From IMG/VR virus record IMGVR_UViG_3300024346_000588, positions 1 to 21,756 of that record: a stretch of DNA of 21,756 nucleotides, one strand, 5' to 3'. Position numbers and translations under genes: made by a program. Positions 8,228 through 13,994 of the stretch are shown here, one piece after another (position 1 is the first letter of the stretch; every line of letters starts with the position of its first letter). The stretch is from a virus. Under the pieces are notes generated by a model that did not search any database, was not told where the DNA came from, and was given only the letters and a program-made list of their open reading frames with translations.

Positions 8228-8785
8228 ATGGAAGCAAAAGAAATTTTACAAAAAGTAAAGCAATATTTTAACGAATTAGCTGCTGCACCTGAAGTTTTAC
8301 CAATGGCTGAAGCCACCGAATATGAATTAAAAGACGGTGGTAAAGTTATGATTGATAAACTAGAGGTTGGCGGTATTGTTATGATTGACGGAAATGCTGC
8401 ATTGCCAGGAGAAGCTGAATTGGTAGATGGTACTAAAATGACAATAGGAGATAACGGTGTTATTACTGCTATTGAAGTTGTTAGCCCTGAAGCTACTCCA
8501 GTTGAAGAACCTATCGTTGAAGATATGGGAACTAAATTTGCAGCTTTTGAATCATTAACAAATGAGAAATTTGCTAGTTACGAAACTAAATTTGCAGCTT
8601 ACGAAGAAAGATTTTCAGAGTATGAAGCAAAAATGAAAAAAGCAAACAAAGTAATTGATGAACTTTTAAAATTATCAACTTTATTGGTAGAAGCACCAGT
8701 ACAAGCACCTGATAATTCAGTAAGAACTTCAAATGCTTTTAAAGAAGTAGAAGAAAAGAAAACACTAAATATTTTATTTAACTAA
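8228..8785 (+). CDS. Scaffold-like capsid assembly protein
   Basis: A 185-aa acidic protein between protease and capsid genes, the usual place of the scaffold. Residues 1-20 are helical. Residues about 31-84 form a small beta-rich domain made of repeating short strands (YELKDGGKVMIDKLEVGG, then DGNAALPGEAELVDGTKM, DNGVITAIE). A Pro/Glu-rich linker follows (85-100). Residues about 100-155 form a coiled coil containing four near-copies of a K/R-F-x-x-Y/F-E unit: KFAAFE, KFASYE, KFAAYE, RFSEYE. The last 30 residues look flexible. Coiled coil plus flexible ends fits a scaffold that is removed by the upstream protease. The beta domain resembles a recurring element in Bacteroidota phage head genes. 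The start ATG 8228 has TATAAT at 8216-8221. Function is inferred from context and architecture. Confidence 0.6.
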   Translation: MEAKEILQKVKQYFNELAAAPEVLPMAEATEYELKDGGKVMIDKLEVGGIVMIDGNAALPGEAELVDGTKMTIGDNGVITAIEVVSPEATPVEEPIVEDMGTKFAAFESLTNEKFASYETKFAAYEERFSEYEAKMKKANKVIDELLKLSTLLVEAPVQAPDNSVRTSNAFKEVEEKKTLNILFN

Positions 8786-8799
8786 ACAATTATAAAAAA

Positions 8800-9765
8800 A
8801 TGGCATTAGCTTTTAGCGGATTATCCGCATACACTAAACAACTTGTTAAACCACTTTTGACAAGTGCAGTATTTGACGCAAAGACACAACAATTAATCTT
8901 ATCAAGCGGTATCGTTATTCCGAACGTTAAAAGTTCAGTAGCTATTCCTTTGATGGAAACAGATGCAGTATTTGCTGCTCAATCTTGTTCTTTCGATGCT
9001 TCAGGTACAACTACTTTCTCTCAACGTACTATCACAGTAGGTAAGATTAAAGTAGAAGAAAAAATTTGTCCGAAGGATTTAGAGGCGTACTATACCCAAG
9101 AACTTTTAAAATCAGGGTCGACATATGAGGACTTTGGTAATGCTGATTTCCAAAAAGCATTCTTAGATAAAAAGAACGCAAGAATTGCTGCTCAATTAGA
9201 GACTGCAATTTGGCAAGGAGATGCAACAGGTGCAACTGCAAACACAAACAAATTTGACGGTTTACAGAAATTAATTGCTGCAGGTTCTCCAGTTGATGCA
9301 AACGTTTCAGGTTACACAGGAATTAGTGGTTCAGCTATTGCAACTGTTAACGCTTCAAACGTTATCGCTTGTACTGAAGGTATCTACAAAGCTATCCCTG
9401 TTTCTGTATTGAGCAAAGGAGATGTTAAAATCTTCGTTGGTAATGACTGGTATCGTTTATTAATCCTTGCTTACAGAGAGAAAAATATGTTCTCTTACAA
9501 TCCACAAGATTCTCAAGCTGCTTCATTTATCCTACCTGCAACTAACGTTGAAGTAGTAAGTGTAAATGGTTTGAACGGAACTGGTGATGCTTATGCAATC
9601 AGTCTTTCAAATATGGCTTTAGCAGTTGATTTGGTTGACGAAGAAGGTTCATACAAAATGTGGTATTCAGAAGATAACAATGATGTAAGATATCGCGTAG
9701 AATTTAAAATCGGTGTGAACGTTGCGTTTACAAACGAGTGTGTTAAATTCGTAGCAGGAATCTAA
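8800..9765 (+). CDS. Major capsid protein (HK97-fold)
   Basis: This 321-aa protein should be the main shell subunit. It follows the protease and scaffold-like genes and has the look of an HK97-fold capsid protein of Bacteroidota phages. The N-arm contains LSAYTKQLVKPLLTSAVF, followed by strands SSVAIPLMETDA and a long spine-helix region ADFQKAFLDKKNARIAAQLE. A P-domain helix leads into KGDVKIFVGNDWYRLLILAY, and the C-terminal strands are DDVRYRVEF-like (NDVRYRVEFKIG) ending in VKFVAGI. It lacks a long N-terminal delta domain, consistent with a separate scaffold. Its codons differ from neighbours: more TTC, ATC, AAC, GTT and CGT/CGC, whereas the other genes use almost only AGA/AGG for Arg, as expected for a very highly expressed gene. 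ATG 8800 is preceded by TATAAAAAA. A hairpin follows at 9775-9803. Confidence 0.82.
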   Translation: MALAFSGLSAYTKQLVKPLLTSAVFDAKTQQLILSSGIVIPNVKSSVAIPLMETDAVFAAQSCSFDASGTTTFSQRTITVGKIKVEEKICPKDLEAYYTQELLKSGSTYEDFGNADFQKAFLDKKNARIAAQLETAIWQGDATGATANTNKFDGLQKLIAAGSPVDANVSGYTGISGSAIATVNASNVIACTEGIYKAIPVSVLSKGDVKIFVGNDWYRLLILAYREKNMFSYNPQDSQAASFILPATNVEVVSVNGLNGTGDAYAISLSNMALAVDLVDEEGSYKMWYSEDNNDVRYRVEFKIGVNVAFTNECVKFVAGI

Positions 9766-9774
9766 TTTTCTAAC

Positions 9775-9803
9775 ATAGAGAGGTGGTAACCCCATCTCTC
9801 TAT
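9775..9803 (+). terminator. Hairpin between capsid and tail-tube genes (attenuator or weak terminator)
   Basis: A 12-bp stem is formed by ATAGAGAGGTGG (9775-9786) and CCATCTCTCTAT (9792-9803), with one G-T pair (9783/9795) and a 5-nt loop TAACC. The T-tract behind it is weak (TTTAATACTT), so partial termination, an RNA-processing stop or 3'-end protection of capsid mRNA are all possible. It starts 10 nt after the capsid stop and ends 15 nt before the tail-tube ATG. Confidence 0.65.
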
Positions 9804-9818
9804 TTAATACTTATAAAT

Positions 9819-10337
9819 ATGCCTTGTGCAATAGTTAGCGGATATACAATAGACTGTAGAGAGACCATTGGTGGTATAGATGCAGTTTTTTTCGCAGAAT
9901 ATGGAAACGTAACAATAAACGATGCTAGTGGTATCGTTACAGGAATTACAAAATTGACTGGAAAGAAATTTTACAAATTTGAAATACCTACTAAATCTAG
10001 TGCGGTTGCTTCAAGCAATCCAACAGGTTCTATCGAAAACGGTACTTTGTTTTTTGAGCAAACTTTAGATTTCCCTATCAATAAAAGAGATGCTACCACA
10101 AGAAACATTATCACTACCTTAGCTAAAAATAAAGTTGTAGCAGTTACCCTTGATAAAGATGGTACTTACAGAATGTACGGTAAAGGCGCAGGTCTATACT
10201 TAGCAGCAAGTACAGGAACAAGTGGTGCAGCAGCAGCAGATGCAAATGGTTATGTATTGAAATTTGAAGGTTCAGAAAGAGAAGATTTCTTTGAAGTAAC
10301 CAACGCAGTTGGAATAGCTTTGACTACTGCAGGATAG
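9819..10337 (+). CDS. Tail tube (major tail) protein, probable
   Basis: The 172-aa protein starts MPCAIVSGYTIDCRETIGGI and contains DAVFFAEYGNVTI, GIVTGITKLTGKKFYKFEIP, a Ser/Thr/Gly loop, then NGTLFFEQTLDFPINKRDA, helix TTRNIITTLAKNK, and a strand series ending in NGYVLKFEGSEREDFFEV. This order (strand, loop, strand, helix, strand) fits the tail-tube fold, and I recognise the family as a common Bacteroidota phage structural protein. The start is ATG 9819, preceded by TATAAA (9812-9817). An upstream in-frame GTG at 9783 lies inside the hairpin stem and would add residues unlike the family, so it is rejected. It sits between a hairpin and a strong terminator, as expected for a high-copy virion protein. 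Another virion role (capsid decoration) cannot be excluded. Confidence 0.6.
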   Translation: MPCAIVSGYTIDCRETIGGIDAVFFAEYGNVTINDASGIVTGITKLTGKKFYKFEIPTKSSAVASSNPTGSIENGTLFFEQTLDFPINKRDATTRNIITTLAKNKVVAVTLDKDGTYRMYGKGAGLYLAASTGTSGAAAADANGYVLKFEGSEREDFFEVTNAVGIALTTAG

Positions 10338-10360
10338 AGTTTTTTAATTTTTAATTTATG

Positions 10361-10389
10361 CCCCGACCGATGAAAGTCGGGGTTTTTTT
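10361..10389 (+). terminator. Strong intrinsic terminator after the tail-tube gene
   Basis: A perfect 7-bp GC-rich stem, CCCCGAC (10361-10367) with GTCGGGG (10376-10382), has an 8-nt loop CGATGAAA and is followed immediately by seven T (10383-10389). It is the most GC-rich structure in an AT-rich window. It lies 23 nt after the tail-tube stop and ends two bases before the ATG of the next gene, so downstream head and fibre genes need read-through or another promoter. Confidence 0.88.
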
Positions 10390-10391
10390 CT

Positions 10392-10760
10392 ATGATTAAT
10401 TTAACAAAAGGACTTACACAGACTATTTATTTCACGGCTACTGAGAAGGCTACCATTAGCAACCCTTACTTTTTATTTGTGTTTATCCACAGAGTAACTG
10501 GCGATGTTGTTAAGTTAATGGCTACTAATCAGAGTATTACTGGTAGATACGATAGTTTTGCATTTACAGTTAATAACTATTTCAATTTAAAAGAAGAAGG
10601 ATTTTGGGGTTATACAATACATCAAAAAGTAAGTTCAAGTGATTTAACAGTTAGTGGATTAGTGTTAGAAGAAGGGTATATGTTTTTAAATCCTGCTACA
10701 CCTTTTGAACCTACTAAATACGAAGAACAAAATAATAATTTCGTTACTTATGGATTATAA
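10392..10760 (+). CDS. Conserved phage protein of unknown function (122 aa)
   Basis: I recognise this as a small family often seen near the portal or tail genes of Bacteroidota phages, but no function is known to me. The N-terminus MINLTKGLTQTIYFTATEKA is typical, followed by a hydrophobic strand PYFLFVFIHRVTGDVVKL, a variable loop and GFWGYTIHQKVSS. The overall look is a small all-beta protein, perhaps a virion accessory or assembly factor. ATG 10392 is just two bases after the T-tract of a strong terminator, so its leader region is the terminator hairpin itself and it has no TATAAW element. Its 3' end overlaps the portal start by 11 nt. No cysteines, signal peptide or membrane segment are seen. 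Confidence 0.6.
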   Translation: MINLTKGLTQTIYFTATEKATISNPYFLFVFIHRVTGDVVKLMATNQSITGRYDSFAFTVNNYFNLKEEGFWGYTIHQKVSSSDLTVSGLVLEEGYMFLNPATPFEPTKYEEQNNNFVTYGL

Positions 10761-12732
10761 AAATATTATTACAATAAAATTCGCACAAGCGGAGCAACCA
10801 CGATTTGAAGAAAAGAGGGCAAAGGGGTATGTTGAATTTGGTGGCAATAATAACTATCCTGAATATTTAATCGGTTTATTTAATGAAAGTCCAAAACACG
10901 GTGCTATCATTAAGAGCAAGACTAATTATATTTTTGGTCAAGGATGGGATGGTATTGAACAGAAGGCAAACACTAAGGGAGAAACGTGGAATCAAATTAC
11001 TAAAAAATGTATTTTAGATGATGAACTTTTTGGAGGTTATTATCTACAAGTTATATATAATTTATTAGGTCAGATTAAGGATGTGTATCATCTTGAGTAT
11101 CATAAAGTTAGGACTAATAAAGAGCAAAACGAATTTCAAGTTAAAAACGATTGGGCAGATAATAAAGAGAAAGCAAGATTATATCCTGCTTTTAATATTC
11201 AAGACCCAGTAGCAAGTCAGGTTTTATTTGTTAAACAATACAATCCTAAGTCTGATATCTATCCTTTACCTAATTACTTTCAGGGTTTAAATTACATTGA
11301 GAGTGATGTACAGGTAAGCAGACATATTTTAGGTAATGCTAAAGATGGTTTTGTTGCAACTACTTTAATCAATTTAAATGGTGGCGAACCGGCAGAGGAG
11401 GCGAAGGAAGCAGTTGAAAGAGGAATTAAAAAGAAATTTACAGGTAGTGAGGGAGATAGGGTTGTTATTATGTTTAACAAGTCAAAAGATAATAGTGCTG
11501 AAATATTGCCTTTATCTTCTACAATGTTAACTAAGGAAGATTTTACAAACGTAAATAATTTAATTCAGCAAGAAATATTCGCTTGTCATCAAGTTACTTC
11601 TCCAAGTTTATTTGGTATTAAAACTGAGGGACAACTTGGTGGTTCAACAGAGATTAGAGATGCTTATAAGATATTTGCTAACACTTATGTAAACGAAAGA
11701 CAACAAGCGATTGAAGAAGTATTTAATCAATTATTTAGTTATGTAGGTATTAAGGGAGATTATGAATTAATACCAGTAGAGCCATTAAGTTTTGAATTTA
11801 GCGAAAGTGTAATGGCTGCTAATATGACAAGAGAAGAAATTAGAGAGAAATTAGGTTTAGCTTCTGAGGTTACTGCAGTTAATCCTGCAGTTAATCCAAC
11901 AGTTAATCCAACTGACCAACCTATTGCTGCTTCAAATGATTCTATAAAGAATCTTACCGGCAGACAATACCAAAATGTAATGAGGATTGTTAGGCAGTTT
12001 ACTAATGGTAAACTTTCTAAAGAACAAGCTGCATTAATGTTAAAGAATGGTTTTGCTTTTACGGATAGTGATGTAAATACTTTCTTAGGTTTAGATACTG
12101 AGACATTTTCTAGCGATGATAAAGAAATGGAGTTGGTAGAAATGTTTGAAAAGTTTAGTGATAATTTAGATGATTATGAGGTGTTAAGTGAAAAATCAGC
12201 AAGAGAATTCAATCACTTTGCAGAGATTAAGCAGCTAAGCCAATTAGAAGCCGATATTTTGGGTTATATTAAGAAGGATAAGAGAATCAATAGCGAAGGA
12301 CTTGCACAGGTTTTAAAGCAAGATGTGAAGGTTGTAGAGGCATCTTTACAAAATCTAGTTGATAATAAGATATTAGATGTTAAAGAGGTTAAGGTTGGTA
12401 AAGATGTAGTTATTGAAAGAGTTAGAACAAACGTAGAAGCGGATGCTCCTAAGCCTAAAAACTTATTATCTATTGCTTATACTTATGCCTGGAGAAGCAT
12501 CGTACCAAGTTCAGAAAGAAATACACCTGCTCATCCATCTCGTTTATTTTGCGTTAAAATGATGGAACTTGCAAAGACTAAATTATGGTCAAGAGCAAGA
12601 ATAGAACAAATGAGTGCTGCATTAGGTTATTCGGTATTTGATAGAGTAGGTGGATTTTGGAATAACGATGGAATAATAGAAACGCAATGCAGACACGAAT
12701 GGAAGGCATTAATAATTCAAAAGAAAAAATAA
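10750..12732 (+). CDS. Portal protein with C-terminal winged-helix-like and CRHxW head-morphogenesis domain
   Basis: A 660-aa protein. Residues 1-370 fit a phage portal, the dodecameric ring through which DNA enters: YVEFGGNNNYPEYLIGLFNE (28-47), GAIIKSKTNYIFGQGW, and the QEIFACHQVTSPSLFGIKTE / STEIRDAYKIFANTYVNERQ segments at about 272-320. A (A/T)VNP triple repeat follows (376-387). Residues about 398-445 carry NLTGRQYQNVMRIVRQFTNG. Residues about 500-560 look like a winged helix (LEADILGYIKK..SEGLAQVLKQ..NLVDNKIL). Residues 577-660 resemble the C-terminal domain of MuF-type minor head proteins: SRLFCVKMM (C601), GYSVFDRVGGFWN, CRHEW (C647, H649, W651). I chose ATG 10750; an upstream TTG at 10705 is inside the previous gene. 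It is longer than usual portals because of the C-terminal parts. Confidence 0.8.
   Translation: MDYKNIITIKFAQAEQPRFEEKRAKGYVEFGGNNNYPEYLIGLFNESPKHGAIIKSKTNYIFGQGWDGIEQKANTKGETWNQITKKCILDDELFGGYYLQVIYNLLGQIKDVYHLEYHKVRTNKEQNEFQVKNDWADNKEKARLYPAFNIQDPVASQVLFVKQYNPKSDIYPLPNYFQGLNYIESDVQVSRHILGNAKDGFVATTLINLNGGEPAEEAKEAVERGIKKKFTGSEGDRVVIMFNKSKDNSAEILPLSSTMLTKEDFTNVNNLIQQEIFACHQVTSPSLFGIKTEGQLGGSTEIRDAYKIFANTYVNERQQAIEEVFNQLFSYVGIKGDYELIPVEPLSFEFSESVMAANMTREEIREKLGLASEVTAVNPAVNPTVNPTDQPIAASNDSIKNLTGRQYQNVMRIVRQFTNGKLSKEQAALMLKNGFAFTDSDVNTFLGLDTETFSSDDKEMELVEMFEKFSDNLDDYEVLSEKSAREFNHFAEIKQLSQLEADILGYIKKDKRINSEGLAQVLKQDVKVVEASLQNLVDNKILDVKEVKVGKDVVIERVRTNVEADAPKPKNLLSIAYTYAWRSIVPSSERNTPAHPSRLFCVKMMELAKTKLWSRARIEQMSAALGYSVFDRVGGFWNNDGIIETQCRHEWKALIIQKKK
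11875..11910 (+). repeat. 12-bp tandem repeat, three units, in the portal gene
   Basis: Three in-frame units of (G/A)CAGTTAATCC(T/A) encode AVNP-AVNP-TVNP at portal residues 376-387. They lie at the junction between the portal core and the C-terminal domains and probably act as a flexible or extended linker. Copy number could change by slippage without breaking the frame. Confidence 0.8.
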
Positions 12733-13518
12733 ATGAGCGCAAATATACTTTTCATATCTGAGAATCTAATTAAAAGCAGAACAGGAATAAGTGATGCTAT
12801 CGATGGCAAACAATTAAAGCCACATATTAAAGTAGCGCAAGACCTTTATTTGCAACCTGCTTTGGGAAGTACTTTATACCTACGTTTACAGTCAGGAATT
12901 GAAGCGAACAACTTATCTAATTTAGAAAAATCTTTATTAGATAATTTTATTACCGATTGCTTAGTATGGTACACGATGAGTTTATTACCCTTTGGTTTGG
13001 GTTATCAATTTTTTAGTAAAGGTATACTACAGAAGACAAGTGAAGAAAGCAATGCTCCAAGTAGAGCAGATTTAGAGTTGATAGGTAATGAATATAAAAA
13101 GACTGCTGAATTTTACAAGCAAAGGTTAATTAATTATTTAAGAGAAAATTATTTATTGTTTTCTGAATACTTTAATCCAGGCAGCGGATTAGATGTTATA
13201 TTCCCTGAATTAAAAGCATATACAAGTCCTATTTATTTAGGTAATGTAAATGATGGAGTAAGGGTATTTTCTAACAATGCAACAAGCGGTGGAGCAACAA
13301 CTATTTATCATACACCGGCTGCCGGAGATAGTAGTTTCTCAGTTGGTGGATTGGTTAATAAAGTAGTATTAATTGCAATGAGGTCAGGACTTGTTAAAGG
13401 TATAACAAACTTACCTACTGCAAATCCTATGTACTTACAAATTAACGGTAATGTAATTACTTTACCTACTGGGGATGTAACACAAGCAGGAGAATTATTT
13501 TCATTCACAATAAGATAA
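12733..13518 (+). CDS. Head-tail connector (adaptor) protein with C-terminal beta extension
   Basis: The 261-aa protein follows the portal stop without a gap. The N-terminal part (FISENLIKSRTGISDAIDGK, then KPHIKVAQDLYLQPALGSTL) and the helical region to residue about 165 match the helical-bundle adaptor family of Bacteroidota phages, which docks under the portal and closes the head. The long helices include YTMSLLPFGLGYQFFSKGIL and LELIGNEYKKTAEFYKQRLI. Residues about 185-261 are different: Gly/Thr/Ala-rich with short strands (SSFSVGGLVNKVVLIAM, MYLQINGNVITLPTG, GELFSFTIR). This looks like an added beta domain, perhaps exposed on the neck or tail. Role assignment rests on position next to the portal and on the N-terminal signature. 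Confidence 0.65.
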   Translation: MSANILFISENLIKSRTGISDAIDGKQLKPHIKVAQDLYLQPALGSTLYLRLQSGIEANNLSNLEKSLLDNFITDCLVWYTMSLLPFGLGYQFFSKGILQKTSEESNAPSRADLELIGNEYKKTAEFYKQRLINYLRENYLLFSEYFNPGSGLDVIFPELKAYTSPIYLGNVNDGVRVFSNNATSGGATTIYHTPAAGDSSFSVGGLVNKVVLIAMRSGLVKGITNLPTANPMYLQINGNVITLPTGDVTQAGELFSFTIR

Positions 13519-13562
13519 ATTTATGGCTTATAAAAAAGCATTAATTCAAAGAGTTTTATTTT

Positions 13563-13994
13563 ATGACCTACAACCAGTTAATAACAACAATAACAAGCCT
13601 GCTGCAAAATCACGAAATGATAAAAACGGCAAAGTACGCAACACCGAAAGAGTGGCTACTAAGAGATGAACAACCAGTTTATCCGATTGCTTGTTTTTCA
13701 ATTAATTCAGGTAGTTTAAATTTAGGTAGAGAACAGATATACAATGTTCAATTTTTCTTTTTAGATAAAAGTGGTAAGGAAGCTGAATACGAGAATGATG
13801 TAATCAGCGACCAAGTACAGATAGCTTCTGATATTTTAAGTTTAATGCGTACAGGAAGGAATAGTTATTCAATAGATGAAAATATTACTTTCAATGCGAT
13901 ATCGGATAAGTACGAAGATTATTTGGCAGGGGTGGAGTTAACAATTAATATTTCAACACAAAATCAATTTACTGGATGCGACGTGCCATTATAA
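13563..13994 (+). CDS. Neck/tail-terminator-like protein (143 aa)
   Basis: The sequence MTYNQLITTITSLLQNHEMI, then KYATPKEWLLRDEQPVYPIA and YNVQFFFLDKSGKEAEYEND, matches a small Bacteroidota phage family located between the connector and tail genes. The alpha/beta pattern (N-terminal helix, strands, acidic helix VISDQVQIASDILSLM, C-terminal strand pair) fits a tail terminator or neck ring protein, but I cannot name the exact role. The start ATG 13563 is 44 nt after the connector stop and agrees with the family N-terminus. A different-frame ATG at 13523 lies in the gap. The stop overlaps the fibre gene start by 19 nt, so the fibre is probably translationally coupled. Confidence 0.58.
   Translation: MTYNQLITTITSLLQNHEMIKTAKYATPKEWLLRDEQPVYPIACFSINSGSLNLGREQIYNVQFFFLDKSGKEAEYENDVISDQVQIASDILSLMRTGRNSYSIDENITFNAISDKYEDYLAGVELTINISTQNQFTGCDVPL

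Noticed and set aside
9783-9818. Upstream GTG start for the tail-tube gene
   Set aside because: It lies inside the hairpin stem, and the added residues (MVTPSLYLILIN) do not fit the family N-terminus MPC; ATG 9819 has TATAAA before it.
10705-10749. Upstream TTG start for the portal gene
   Set aside because: It would extend 56 bases into the previous gene; ATG 10750 gives the expected N-terminus.
13523-13669. 48-codon frame starting at ATG 13523, four bases after the connector stop
   Set aside because: Only its first 13 codons are outside the 13563 gene; the rest is an Asn/Lys/Arg-rich shadow of that gene. A short leader peptide cannot be excluded but nothing supports it.
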